A stretch of DNA of 12,115 nt from an uncultured Oscillospiraceae bacterium (GTDB lineage: Bacteria; Bacillota; Clostridia; Oscillospirales; Oscillospiraceae). The stretch is from assembly GCA_910584805.1 (NCBI GenBank), contig CAJUCB010000062.1:1-12115 (forward strand), in the 5' to 3' direction. Below are positions 1 to 7,340 of the stretch, piece by piece. The notes under the pieces are model-generated. The model saw nothing but the letters and a program-made list of their open reading frames with translations. It was not told the origin of the DNA and did no database searches. The translations under genes were made by a program, and so were the position numbers. The first letter of the stretch is position 1, and every line of letters begins with the position of its first letter.

Positions 1-27
1 AGCCCTTCCTCTCATCCCATCCTCTGA

Positions 28-56
28 TTGCATTCCCCCTGAAAGTTTGTTATCCT
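28..56 (+). promoter_or_regulatory. weak candidate sigma-A promoter of the lipoprotein gene
   Basis: A TTGCAT box at 28-33 is followed after 17 bases by TATCCT at 51-56, about 45 bases before the start codon. Each box departs from consensus (about 3/6 and 4/6). It is the best pair I see in the short upstream region, but it is weak, and the true promoter could lie outside the window. Confidence 0.3.
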
Positions 57-73
57 GTTATGTAGTATCACAC

Positions 74-87
74 GCGGCCCAGGCCGC
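74..87 (+). promoter_or_regulatory. GC hairpin just upstream of the lipoprotein Shine-Dalgarno
   Basis: GCGGC at 74-78 and GCCGC at 83-87 form a five-pair stem around a four-base loop. It ends three bases before the AAGGAGG ribosome binding site at 89-95. It could stabilise the leader or influence ribosome access. It is short, and may be chance in GC-rich DNA. Confidence 0.3.
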
Positions 88-102
88 AAAGGAGGACCCA
101 TG

Positions 103-1590
103 ATGAAACGACTGGCCTGCCTGTTCCTCACCGCCGCCCTGGTCCTGGCCTTGGCCGCCTGCGGCGGCCCCAAATTCGACCCCAACGCCCTCAGCGAGGC
201 CCAGGCCTACGCCAAGGCCGCCTTGGCCGGAGGCCAGTTGGTCCGGGGCCATGAGGTGAAAACCATTTACGCCCTCCTCACCAGCGACCTGCGGGCGGAC
301 TTGCAGGCTTGGGTCCCCCTGGACGCCTGGGATGTCTCCGACGTCACCGCCCTGGTGGTGGTGCAAAGCGGCACCCCGCGCCAGGGCCCCGAGGTGGCCG
401 CCTTGGAGAACCCGCCCCTGCTGTTCCTTCTGGACGGGGAGAAGCAAGTCCTCTACAAGCACACCCCCGGCAGCGGCAGCGATATCCCCAGCTCCGAGGA
501 GGAGGTCCACGCCACCTTGGCCGCCTTGGAGGAGCAGATTGAACAGGCAGAATCAGAGGCCCAGGCCTACGCCCAGGAGAACAAGGACGCCGCCGCCTTT
601 GCCCCCCTGGTGGACCGCTATCTGAAATACGACCCCGGCTTTCTGGACTCCCAGGACTTTTTCAATCTATGCAAGGGGAACCTGGTTCTGCTGGAATATG
701 GCGGCTACCGCCGCACCCTCCGAAACCTGGAAACCCGTCTGGACACCCTGCGCCAGGCGGAGGACTTCGACGCCGCCACCGCCCTGCTGGACTCCGACCA
801 GGAGCTTCAGCGCAAGATTTTGGAGCTGCGTTACCTGGCCTGGGAAATCCAGGGCAAATTGGCCCAGCAGGACCGGCGGGTGTTGTCCTCCCTGGCCGAT
901 GCCGCCCGGCAGGCCCAAAAGGACCCCGCCGCCCTCTTCACCCAGGACCACCTGCGCCAATGCCTCACCGCCGGGGAGGCAGCGGTGGCCTGCGACGGCC
1001 TCCTGCGGCAGCAGCTTATGGTGGAACGCTCCTTAGCCGACCTGGAAGCCTGCACCCAGTCTGACAGCCTAGAGGAACGGGCCTATCTACAGGAGCGCAG
1101 CGACGTCATTGTCCTGGCTATGGCGGACTACGCCACCGCCCTCTACGATTCCGTGGCCAAGGACCAGGCCTGGAAGGACTTCCAAACCGCCCACGAGCAG
1201 GATTTGTCCGCCTACGACCAGGGCCTGGCCGCCGCCAAGGAACGGGCCGGGGCAAGCTATGAGACGGACCCGGAGTATGAAACCCTCCAACGCCAGTACG
1301 GGGGCACTGTCCAGGAGCGGCAGGACTTACAGGCCGCCGCCCAGGCCGCCAGCCAGGCCGCGGAGAGGGTGAAAAGCGACGTCCAGGCCAAGGTGGCAAA
1401 GCTGGACCGTCAGGAGAGCCAGCGCCTGGCCACCGTGGACGAAGAAATGCAAAAGGCCGCCCTCTACGACTACGTCTGCGCCATGACGCCCCCCACCGCC
1501 TCAGAGTATACGGTCCAGCCGGGGCAGTGGGGGCAGCTGGACGGCAGCTTTATCCCCTATTTGAACAGCATCCTGGGACGGGGCAACTAA
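103..1590 (+). CDS. putative lipoprotein, helical, function unknown
   Basis: I recognise no enzyme family. From the ATG at 103 the protein has 495 residues. It opens with a classic lipoprotein signal peptide: MKRL, a hydrophobic stretch, then the lipobox LAAC with lipidated Cys20, followed by GG. It is therefore expected to be anchored on the outer face of the membrane. The rest is very rich in Ala, Gln, Glu and Leu with long predicted helices, probably partly coiled coil (about residues 140-170, 200-270 and 360-450). There is no clear catalytic motif. The AAGGAGG site at 89-95 lies 7 bases before the ATG at 103 but only 4 before the ATG at 100, so 103 is preferred; starting at 100 adds one Met. 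The gene converges on the penicillin-binding protein gene, and their stop codons overlap. A role in the envelope is plausible from the anchor and neighbourhood, but this is inference. Confidence 0.85.
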   Translation: MKRLACLFLTAALVLALAACGGPKFDPNALSEAQAYAKAALAGGQLVRGHEVKTIYALLTSDLRADLQAWVPLDAWDVSDVTALVVVQSGTPRQGPEVAALENPPLLFLLDGEKQVLYKHTPGSGSDIPSSEEEVHATLAALEEQIEQAESEAQAYAQENKDAAAFAPLVDRYLKYDPGFLDSQDFFNLCKGNLVLLEYGGYRRTLRNLETRLDTLRQAEDFDAATALLDSDQELQRKILELRYLAWEIQGKLAQQDRRVLSSLADAARQAQKDPAALFTQDHLRQCLTAGEAAVACDGLLRQQLMVERSLADLEACTQSDSLEERAYLQERSDVIVLAMADYATALYDSVAKDQAWKDFQTAHEQDLSAYDQGLAAAKERAGASYETDPEYETLQRQYGGTVQERQDLQAAAQAASQAAERVKSDVQAKVAKLDRQESQRLATVDEEMQKAALYDYVCAMTPPTASEYTVQPGQWGQLDGSFIPYLNSILGRGN

Positions 1591-3263
1591 TGGAAATAGG
1601 CCCCTAAAATCGCCGCCGCCGGGGCCCCCAGGGCTGTGCCGGAGCCCCCCTGCTCCACCACAATGGCCAACGCCACCTCCGGGGCCTCATAGGGGGCGAA
1701 GGCCACCAGCACGGCGTTGGCCAGCTCCGCCCCCGCCACCTGGGCGGAGCCGGTCTTGGCCCCCGCCGCCACCGGCAGCCCCCGGAAGGCCCCCGCCAAG
1801 GAGCCCTCCTGGGTCACCGCCAGCATCCCCGCCTTGATGGCCTCCAAATGCTCCCCTTCCAGGTCCAGGGACCCCAAGGGCTGGGGGGTGTAGGCCTCGG
1901 CGGCGGTTTTTTTCAACAGATGCACCTGCCAGCGGGTGCCGCCCCCTGCCAGGGTGGCGGTCATGTGGGCCAGCTGTAGGGGGGTGAAGCGGTTGTTCTC
2001 CTGGCCGATGGCCGCGGAGAGGACGCTGCCCTCGTACCATTTCTCCCCCAGGCTCTGGGTGTAGGCAGGCCCCGCCACCACCCCGGTCTGCTCCCCCGCC
2101 AGCTCAATGCCCGTCTCCTCCCCCAGGCCCAAGGCGTGGGCATAGCGGCCCAAGGTCTCGATGCCCAGCCGCCGCCCGGCGTCGTAAAAGAAGATGTTGC
2201 AGGAGTCGGCAATGGCCTGGCTGAGGGTCTCGGGGCCGTGGGTGCGCCCCTCCTCCCGGAAGATCCAGCACTGGGGCTGGGGGGTCTTGTAGTAGGTATA
2301 GCGGCCGGTGTCTAAAATCTCCGTCTCCGGGGTTACCACCCCCTCCTCTAAGGCGGCGGCGGCTGTCACCAGCTTGAAGGTGGAGCCCGGGGCGTACAGG
2401 CCCTGGATGGCCCGGTTCAGCAGGGGGTGGTTGGGGTCCTGGGCCAGGGTGCTATAGTCCTGGGAAAACTGCTCCGTGGCATAGTCCGGCAGGCTCACCA
2501 TGGCCAGGACGCCCCCGTCCCGGACATCCAGCACCACCGCCGCCGCCCCGGTGGCCTGGGGGTTTTTCTCCAAAGCCTCCACCAGGGCGGCCCGGGCGGC
2601 CGCTTGCAGGCTGCGGTCCAGGGTGAGGGTCACGTCCTGGCCTGCTGTGGGCGCCTGGGCATAGGCCCGCTTGGTGACCTGCCCCTGGCGGTCCCGCTCC
2701 ACCAGGCGCACCCCAGGGCTGCCGTGGAGCAGGGACTCAAAGGCCCCCTCGGCCCCGTCCTTGCCCACCAGCTCATTGAGGGCGTAGCCCTGGTCCCGGT
2801 AGCGCTCCCACTCCGCCTGGCTCATGGCCCCCACCCGTCCTAGGAGCTGGGGGGCCAAATCCCCGCTGCCCTGGCGCCGGACAGCGGGGGAGAGGGACAC
2901 CCCCTCCAACGCCTCCTCCTGGAGCCAGGCCAGCAGCAGGGCGTTGGGGGAGAGGATGTCCCCTTGGCCGTCCCAATCCACCTCCGCCTCCCGGCACAGG
3001 GCCCTTAGGCGGCGGCGGACGGCAGCGTCACAATCCTCCCCCACCACCACAGTCCAGGACACTTGGTCCTGGGCTAAAATATTGCCCTTGCAGTCCAGCA
3101 GCTTCCCCCGGGCCGCCGGTACCGTTTCCAGCTCCGCAATGCTGCGCTGGGATTTTTCATAATACGCCGCCCCGGCGGTGATTTGCAGCCGCCAGAGCAG
3201 CACCCCAAAGGCCAGCAGGACCAGGGGGAAGAGCAGGTAGAGGGAGCGGAAGCGTGAATCCAT
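1587..3263 (-). CDS. class B penicillin-binding protein (PBP2-like transpeptidase)
   Basis: A peptidoglycan D,D-transpeptidase that cross-links stem peptides outside the membrane; from its position at the end of the mreCD cluster it probably serves sidewall elongation (MrdA/PBP2 type). The 558-residue protein has a short cytoplasmic tail, one membrane segment (about 8-27), and a dimerisation/pedestal region with the family signature ARGKLLD near residue 51. The transpeptidase domain carries all three active-site motifs: S294-T-F-K297 with the acylated Ser294, S354-C-N356, and K503-T-G505. It is somewhat shorter than typical elongation PBPs (about 600-700 residues). An in-frame start 141 bases upstream lies partly inside mreD and has no matching leader. 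The ATG at 3263 follows AAAGGAGA at a suitable distance and begins MDSRFRS directly before the membrane helix, so I chose it. mreD ends 44 bases upstream. The TAG stop overlaps the TAA of the convergent lipoprotein gene. Confidence 0.93.
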   Translation of the reverse strand: MDSRFRSLYLLFPLVLLAFGVLLWRLQITAGAAYYEKSQRSIAELETVPAARGKLLDCKGNILAQDQVSWTVVVGEDCDAAVRRRLRALCREAEVDWDGQGDILSPNALLLAWLQEEALEGVSLSPAVRRQGSGDLAPQLLGRVGAMSQAEWERYRDQGYALNELVGKDGAEGAFESLLHGSPGVRLVERDRQGQVTKRAYAQAPTAGQDVTLTLDRSLQAAARAALVEALEKNPQATGAAAVVLDVRDGGVLAMVSLPDYATEQFSQDYSTLAQDPNHPLLNRAIQGLYAPGSTFKLVTAAAALEEGVVTPETEILDTGRYTYYKTPQPQCWIFREEGRTHGPETLSQAIADSCNIFFYDAGRRLGIETLGRYAHALGLGEETGIELAGEQTGVVAGPAYTQSLGEKWYEGSVLSAAIGQENNRFTPLQLAHMTATLAGGGTRWQVHLLKKTAAEAYTPQPLGSLDLEGEHLEAIKAGMLAVTQEGSLAGAFRGLPVAAGAKTGSAQVAGAELANAVLVAFAPYEAPEVALAIVVEQGGSGTALGAPAAAILGAYFH

Positions 3264-3297
3264 AACGGGTCTCCTTTCCGTGGCATTGCATCGTGTT

Positions 3298-3328
3298 GGG
3301 GCAGCCCCTATGGGGCGGGGCAGCCCCT
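3298..3328. repeat. duplicated 12-mer spanning the mreD stop codon
   Basis: GGGGCAGCCCCT occurs at 3298-3309 and again at 3317-3328, separated by 7 bases. Each copy is nearly self-complementary (GGGG/CCCC), and the two can also pair with each other. The structure covers the last codons and stop of mreD, in the gap before the penicillin-binding protein gene. It might protect or attenuate the polycistronic mRNA. There is no following T-run, so it is not a standard terminator. Confidence 0.4.
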
Positions 3329-3790
3329 GTTCCGGCGTCTGAGCAGCCCACACAGGGCCACAAGCCCCTCCGCCACCGGCACCGCCAGGGCGCACAGGAC
3401 CCATTCCTTGGCCCCCAGCACCAGGGCCCCCAGGGGGGCGCCGCTGCCTGCCAGGTGCCCCAGCACCAGCAGCAGTTCATAGCCAGCCAGCACCGGCAGG
3501 CACAGCAGCCACCGCCGGGGGGCCCCGTCCCCCCGGGGAAAGAGGCCCCCCGCCGCGCCCCCTGCCAGGGGCAGCAGGGCAAAGCCGCTGAGGCCGCCCC
3601 CCAGGGCCAGGGACAGAACGCCCCCCAAAAGGCCTGCCGCCACCCCCCGTCCGGGGCCATAGCGCTGGCCCAGGACACACACCACCGGGGGCAGCAGCAG
3701 GGGATGTACCCCCTGCACCCGTACCCCCACCAGCAGCAGCTGTCCCACCAGAGCCAGCACCACCGCCAGGGCACAGCCCAGGCGCGTCAT
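3308..3790 (-). CDS. mreD: rod shape-determining protein MreD
   Basis: A small integral membrane protein of the elongasome that is thought to link MreC, the transpeptidase and the cytoskeleton. The 160-residue product is almost entirely hydrophobic, with about five predicted membrane segments (roughly residues 5-26, 30-45, 48-75, 90-112 and 118-148) and a basic C-terminal tail (RRRNR). Length and topology match MreD. Its sequence is poorly conserved even within the family, so the call rests largely on position between mreC and the penicillin-binding protein gene. The ATG at 3790 is preceded by AGGAGGG at good spacing. mreC ends 19 bases upstream, so the two are co-transcribed. Several GC-rich overlapping frames in this segment are shadows. 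Confidence 0.85.
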   Translation of the reverse strand: MTRLGCALAVVLALVGQLLLVGVRVQGVHPLLLPPVVCVLGQRYGPGRGVAAGLLGGVLSLALGGGLSGFALLPLAGGAAGGLFPRGDGAPRRWLLCLPVLAGYELLLVLGHLAGSGAPLGALVLGAKEWVLCALAVPVAEGLVALCGLLRRRNRGCPAP

Positions 3791-3809
3791 TTGCCATCCC
3801 TCCTATCCA

Positions 3810-4631
3810 TCAAAAGGCCGTCACCACAAACACCTGCCCCAGGTGCTCCAAATCCGCCGCCGGGGTCACCACCGCCGTGGAGAGGAGGCCGCCGGGGTCC
3901 GGGGCCAGGGAGGTGACGGTGCCCACCAGGAGCTTGGCCGGGTATTTGCCCCCCTGGGAGAAGGTCACCACCCCCTCCCCAAGCTGCCCCTGCTGCCCCT
4001 GGCTGAGGTCCGTAAAGGCCAGCACCCCCGCCTGCATCAGGTCCAGGCGGCCCTCCAAGGCCCCCAGGGCTTCGGAGACGGTGCCCTGGCCGGAGAGGGA
4101 AAAGCTGGGGTCTGTCACCAGGGCCACCGTGGCCCAGTCCTCCCCGGCCTCCTCCACCCGGCCCACCAGGGCCCCCTGGGCGTCAATGACGCACTGCCCG
4201 GCCTGGATGTTTTCCCGGCTGCCCTTGTCCAAGGTGACGCAGGCCCGCCAGTTGTCGGGGCTGCGGGACAGGACCCAGGCGTCGGTGAGCTGCAAGGGCT
4301 GTTCCCCGCTGTCCAGGGACAGCAGGGCCCGGAGGCGTTGGTTCTCCCCCTGGGCCAGCTCCCCGGCCCGGGCCGCCGCCTCCCCCTGGGCCAGGGCCTG
4401 GCGCAGGGCCTGGTTCTCCGCTTGGAGGGCCTCCATCCCGGCGATATAGCGCTTGCCCTGGGCCAGGGCCTCGCTTCCTGCCGAAAAAAGGCGATGAAAG
4501 GGCCGCGACACCCTCTCCCCCACCTGCCGCAGCGGCCCGGGGGCGTTGGGGAACAACGTCCACACGGCCGCTGCCAGCAGGCTCAGAGACAGCGCCGCGG
4601 CAGCAATACCCATCCATTTTTTCCCGTTCAA
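3810..4631 (-). CDS. mreC: rod shape-determining protein MreC
   Basis: A membrane-anchored scaffold of the elongasome that binds the elongation PBP on the outer face. From a TTG at 4631 the protein has 273 residues: one N-terminal membrane helix (about 8-26), a coiled coil (about 54-105, with repeated ALQAEN and GENQRL patterns), then the beta-rich MreC domain with typical ...GLVGRVEE...VTLVTDP-like segments (here GALVGRVEE and VALVTDPS). Two starts compete. A GTG at 4658 overlaps the maf stop as GTGA but has no visible ribosome binding site. The TTG at 4631 lies 7 bases after AAAGGA and starts just before the basic NGKKW leader to the membrane helix, so I prefer it. The GTG start would give 282 residues. 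The gene follows maf directly and precedes mreD by 19 bases. The stop is TGA at 3810-3812. Confidence 0.9.
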   Translation of the reverse strand: MNGKKWMGIAAAALSLSLLAAAVWTLFPNAPGPLRQVGERVSRPFHRLFSAGSEALAQGKRYIAGMEALQAENQALRQALAQGEAAARAGELAQGENQRLRALLSLDSGEQPLQLTDAWVLSRSPDNWRACVTLDKGSRENIQAGQCVIDAQGALVGRVEEAGEDWATVALVTDPSFSLSGQGTVSEALGALEGRLDLMQAGVLAFTDLSQGQQGQLGEGVVTFSQGGKYPAKLLVGTVTSLAPDPGGLLSTAVVTPAADLEHLGQVFVVTAF

Positions 4632-4654
4632 AAGCTGTTCCTTTCTCCAAAGCG

Positions 4655-5239
4655 TCACCGGGCCGCCAGGGCCAGGCAGTCAATGCCAAACTGGAGCAGG
4701 ATGTGCCCCAGGCGGCATATAGGCAGACCCACCACATTGGTGTAGTCCCCCTCCACCCCCTCCACCAGCAGCGCCCCCAGGCCTTGGAGGCCGTAGGCCC
4801 CCGCCTTGTCCATGGGCTCGCCGCTGCGGACATAGCAGTGGATTTCCTCCTCGGTGAGGGGCCGGAAGCGCACCTGGGTGGCCTCCGCCTGGGTGACGGT
4901 GAAGTCCCCCTGGCATACGCTCACCCCGGTGTAGACCTGGTGGACCCGGCCGGAGAGGCGGCGGAGCATCTCCCGGGCCTGGGCCTGGCTGCCGGGCTTG
5001 CCCAGCACGTCCCCGTCCAGCACCACCACGGTGTCCGCCCCGATGACGATGGCGTCCTCGCTCTCCCGCTGGGCCACCCAGCGGGCCTTTTCCCGGGAGA
5101 GGGTTTTTACCAGCTCCTCCGGGGTGGCGGCGGAAAAGGCCTCCTCGTCCACTTGGGACGCTTTGGTGGTAAACTCCAATCCCAGCCGCCCCAGCAGTTC
5201 CTTGCGGCGGGGGGATTGGGATGCTAACACTAGTTTCAT
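4655..5239 (-). CDS. maf: Maf family nucleoside triphosphate pyrophosphatase
   Basis: Maf proteins are cytoplasmic pyrophosphatases that hydrolyse dTTP, UTP and modified nucleotides to the monophosphates. They are thought to clean the nucleotide pool, and they affect septation when overproduced in Bacillus. The 194-residue length is typical. All family signatures are visible: LASQSPRR at residues 5-12, the acidic IGADTVV segment with the presumed catalytic Asp69, LGKP at 79-82, SGRVHQVYTG at 96-105, EPMDKAGAYGLQG at 141-153, and NVVGLP at 168-173. The pattern fits the dTTPase/UTPase (YhdE-like) subgroup, which is inference. The ATG at 5239 follows GGAGGA at standard spacing. It is the first gene of the mreC-mreD-PBP run, and its TGA touches the GTG of the upstream mreC reading frame. 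In Bacillus maf also precedes the mre genes, but radC and mreB lie between them there. Confidence 0.95.
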   Translation of the reverse strand: MKLVLASQSPRRKELLGRLGLEFTTKASQVDEEAFSAATPEELVKTLSREKARWVAQRESEDAIVIGADTVVVLDGDVLGKPGSQAQAREMLRRLSGRVHQVYTGVSVCQGDFTVTQAEATQVRFRPLTEEEIHCYVRSGEPMDKAGAYGLQGLGALLVEGVEGDYTNVVGLPICRLGHILLQFGIDCLALAAR

Positions 5240-5277
5240 ACGATTCCTCCGTTTTTATACCAGGGCAGCGGGAAAAT

Positions 5278-6171
5278 TTACCGCCCCCCGGCGGCGTATT
5301 CCCCCATGCACACGTCCAGCACCGCCCGCGCCGGGGCGACCAGGGCCTCCTCAAAGTGGCAAGGCCACTGGACCTCCGGGGCCAGCCGCCCGTCCACAAC
5401 CCCGTCGATGCTGTCGCCGTCCTTCATGGGGCAGTCGTTGTTGAGCAGGTAGCTGGCCAGGCTGTAGGCGTGGTTCACCACCCAGTTGGGGTCCATGTGG
5501 TGGAAGTGGTATTGCAGGTCCTCAATGTACAGCAAGCTCAGGCCCAGGGTGTCCACCACCTGGTCCTGGGTGCCGGTGATGTTGAAGAAACGGGCATTCA
5601 CCACGAAATTCACATAGCGGTCCGGGCCTGTGGCCTGGCTGTTTCGGATGTCCTGGGCCAGGAGCAGCTTGCCGGAGTTGATGAAATACACCGCCTCACA
5701 GCTGGGGTAGAGCTCCAACAGGGCTTCCAGATAGTCCATGAGCAGGTCCGCCCGCTCCCGGCTGGGCAAGCCCCCCGCCATCAGGTCGTGGGCCAGGACG
5801 GCATAGCGGCATTCCTCCAACAGGCGGTCCCGCTCCCCCTGGCAGTCCCACATCTGGGCCCGCTTGTCCTCCCCAATGTTCCGCCCCTGGAAGGGCTCAC
5901 AGCCCAGGATGGACAGCTGCACCGGCAGCCTGCCCTCCTTGAACTGGGCGGTGTGGTCCAGGGCGGCGAAAAGGGCGGCGGTCTCCCCCCGCACGGGCTC
6001 CACCGCCCCCACGTGGGCTTGAAGCACCGCCTGCATCTGCGCTTCAGGGGGCAGGGGGGCCCGGTCCTTCATCAATAGCTGCATCATGAATACCCCGCCA
6101 GGACGGATACTGGGGTCCATCTCCCTCTCCTGGACAGGCTCCTGGGCTGGGGTGGGTTCCTGTTTACGCAT
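5278..6171 (-). CDS. DUF4261 domain-containing protein
   Basis: The 297-residue product has no signal peptide and no membrane segment, so it is probably cytoplasmic. The N-terminus (1-20) is a polar, Gln/Glu/Pro-rich tail. A conserved start follows with GGVFMMQLLMKD at 25-36, which is where many relatives begin. The C-terminal part shows the pattern I associate with DUF4261: VDTLGL at 206-211, DLQYHF at 218-223, and DGDSIDG at 251-257. The biochemical function of this family is unknown, and I see no catalytic triad I could defend. The ATG at 6171 is preceded by AAAGGAGGAGG, an excellent site. The gene starts 38 bases after a terminator hairpin and ends 38 bases before maf. It may therefore be the first gene of the maf-mre-PBP transcript, although I find no convincing promoter in the short gap. 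Confidence 0.8.
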   Translation of the reverse strand: MRKQEPTPAQEPVQEREMDPSIRPGGVFMMQLLMKDRAPLPPEAQMQAVLQAHVGAVEPVRGETAALFAALDHTAQFKEGRLPVQLSILGCEPFQGRNIGEDKRAQMWDCQGERDRLLEECRYAVLAHDLMAGGLPSRERADLLMDYLEALLELYPSCEAVYFINSGKLLLAQDIRNSQATGPDRYVNFVVNARFFNITGTQDQVVDTLGLSLLYIEDLQYHFHHMDPNWVVNHAYSLASYLLNNDCPMKDGDSIDGVVDGRLAPEVQWPCHFEEALVAPARAVLDVCMGEYAAGGR

Positions 6172-6209
6172 GGTGTCCTCCTCCTTTGGTCACAGTCCTA
6201 AATCAAAAG

Positions 6210-6238
6210 GCCCCCGGACCAACAGGCGGTCCGGGGGC
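6210..6238 (-). terminator. intrinsic terminator after the Rpn-like gene
   Basis: GCCCCCGGACC at 6210-6220 and its exact complement at 6228-6238 form an 11-pair, GC-rich stem with a 7-base loop. Reading leftward, the stem is followed by CTTTTGATTT. It begins 5 bases after the TGA of the Rpn-like gene, the standard place for Rho-independent termination. The T-run is broken, so some read-through into the DUF4261 gene is possible. Confidence 0.8.
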
Positions 6239-6243
6239 GGTGT

Positions 6244-7290
6244 TCACTGCTCAAGCCCTTTCTCAGGGCCAGGGTGCCCTTTCAGCAAATCCGCGTATTG
6301 CTGCCGCTCTGCCTCCGGGACTTCCAGCACCGTCATGGCCTGTTCGGCAGACAGCCCCATATTTTTCATCAGGCTTTGCAGGTTGGAGAGGGTTCGCTCT
6401 GCCATACCTTTTGCCATACCCTCTGCGCGGCCCTTGGCTATACCCTCCGCGCGGCCCTTGGCTATACCCTCCGCGCGGCCCTTGGCCACACCCTTGCGCA
6501 TCACGCCTTCGCTCAGATTACACATAGACGACACCTCCTCATCCAGTTTCTGCGTCATTGGAATGTCATACTCATCCTCTAAGATTTTTTTCTTGTCTGC
6601 CACACTGGTTTCATTGGAGAACAACACGTCCAGCATCTTCAACACGCCCTGGTAGTTCTCCCCCTCCAGCCTGCCCAGACAGATCATAACAACAGACAGC
6701 AGGTCGTAGTCTTTCACAGGTTCTGTGGATTCCCCTACCAAGCGTTCTTCCACCAAGCGGTAGCGGTTGATGGTGTTCTCTTTGCGTTTGGGCGGGTCCA
6801 TACAGATCCAGATGGAATAGACCTTTTTAATTTTTTCATAATGGGACCCGGTAAATTCCCGGCCGTACTGGGAGGAGATCATCCGGCTGCCATAGTATAT
6901 GCCCCGTTTCAGGATGGGATAGCCAGGGTAGTAATCGTTCTGGGCCTCCACGTTGACGATCAAGGCAATCACATCTTCTGTACCAGGGACGATAGCCCGG
7001 AAGCGGATATCGTACGTAACTGTACCCTCATGGACGGATTTGTCCTCGGTATCCAAGCCGTGGATCACCGTGCCGCTCTCATCCGGCAAAACTGGGATAG
7101 CGGACACCTGGGGCTGCCCTTCAATATACTTTTCCGCGATTTCCCGGACATTACAATCCCGATACTCTTCCAAACAGGACTTCATAATCCACGCTAGGAT
7201 AAACTTTTCCGACAGCACTCGCTTACAAGCCGCGTCGTACCGGGCATTGGTATCCGCCAGCCCTTGGGCCATGGTTGTCTCTGTGTCCAT
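6244..7290 (-). CDS. Rpn/PD-(D/E)XK nuclease family transposase-like protein
   Basis: From the ATG at 7290 the protein has 348 residues. It resembles the Rpn (recombination-promoting nuclease) / PDDEXK_2 family, common in multiple copies in Clostridia. Visible core residues are Asp94 in YDIRF and the Glu115-x-Gln117 motif in VNVEAQ, the expected metal-binding pattern of this nuclease fold. YPGYPILKRGIYYGSRM follows, also typical. E. coli Rpn proteins cut DNA and promote RecA-independent recombination; whether this one is active is unknown. The C-terminal part (about 267-297) is a run of KGRAEGIA-type 8-residue repeats, then a short helical tail. A GTG three codons upstream is possible, but AAAGGGG sits 8 bases before the ATG. 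The gene has its own promoter and terminator and a lower-GC coding section than its neighbours, consistent with acquisition by transfer. Terminal inverted repeats of an insertion sequence are not visible. Confidence 0.85.
   Translation of the reverse strand: MDTETTMAQGLADTNARYDAACKRVLSEKFILAWIMKSCLEEYRDCNVREIAEKYIEGQPQVSAIPVLPDESGTVIHGLDTEDKSVHEGTVTYDIRFRAIVPGTEDVIALIVNVEAQNDYYPGYPILKRGIYYGSRMISSQYGREFTGSHYEKIKKVYSIWICMDPPKRKENTINRYRLVEERLVGESTEPVKDYDLLSVVMICLGRLEGENYQGVLKMLDVLFSNETSVADKKKILEDEYDIPMTQKLDEEVSSMCNLSEGVMRKGVAKGRAEGIAKGRAEGIAKGRAEGMAKGMAERTLSNLQSLMKNMGLSAEQAMTVLEVPEAERQQYADLLKGHPGPEKGLEQ
6425..6496 (-). repeat. 24-bp in-frame tandem repeat, three units
   Basis: Units lie at 6425-6448, 6449-6472 and 6473-6496. 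The first two are identical and the third diverges in its last third; a further degenerate unit precedes them. Each unit encodes 8 residues of the KGRAEGIA type, so copy-number change would keep the reading frame. The pattern is typical of the C-termini of this nuclease family and suggests slippage-driven length variation. Confidence 0.9.
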
Positions 7291-7311
7291 GGGCCTCACC
7301 CCTTTGGATCC

Positions 7312-7340
7312 ATTGTACCGTAGACAGAAACCAGCGTCAA
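7312..7340 (-). promoter_or_regulatory. sigma-A promoter of the Rpn-like gene
   Basis: Reading leftward, TTGACG (7340-7335) is followed by a 17-base spacer and TACAAT (7317-7312). Each box differs from consensus at one position. The -10 box lies about 21 bases before the chosen ATG at 7290, giving a leader of roughly 14 bases that still includes the AAAGGGG ribosome binding site. Confidence 0.75.

Noticed and set aside
3264..3404. N-terminal extension of the penicillin-binding protein
   Set aside because: It overlaps mreD, is Gly/Pro-rich without membrane character, and the internal ATG at 3263 has AAAGGAGA upstream and leads straight into the membrane helix.
3843..4745. 300-codon plus-strand frame opposite mreC and maf
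   Set aside because: It spans two well-supported minus-strand genes, has no start signal, and shows the repetitive Gly/Gln/His composition of a shadow frame.
5240..5277. maf-specific promoter using TATAAA near 5260
   Set aside because: There is no -35 box at a usable distance, and the start would leave a leader of only about 15 bases. I judged it chance.
5221..6078. 285-codon plus-strand frame opposite the DUF4261 gene
   Set aside because: It is an antisense shadow in GC-rich DNA, His/Val/Gln-rich without motifs. The minus-strand frame has a strong ribosome binding site and family motifs.
6411..6496. CRISPR-like array
   Set aside because: The 24-bp units are directly adjacent without spacers and stay in frame, coding for an amino-acid repeat.
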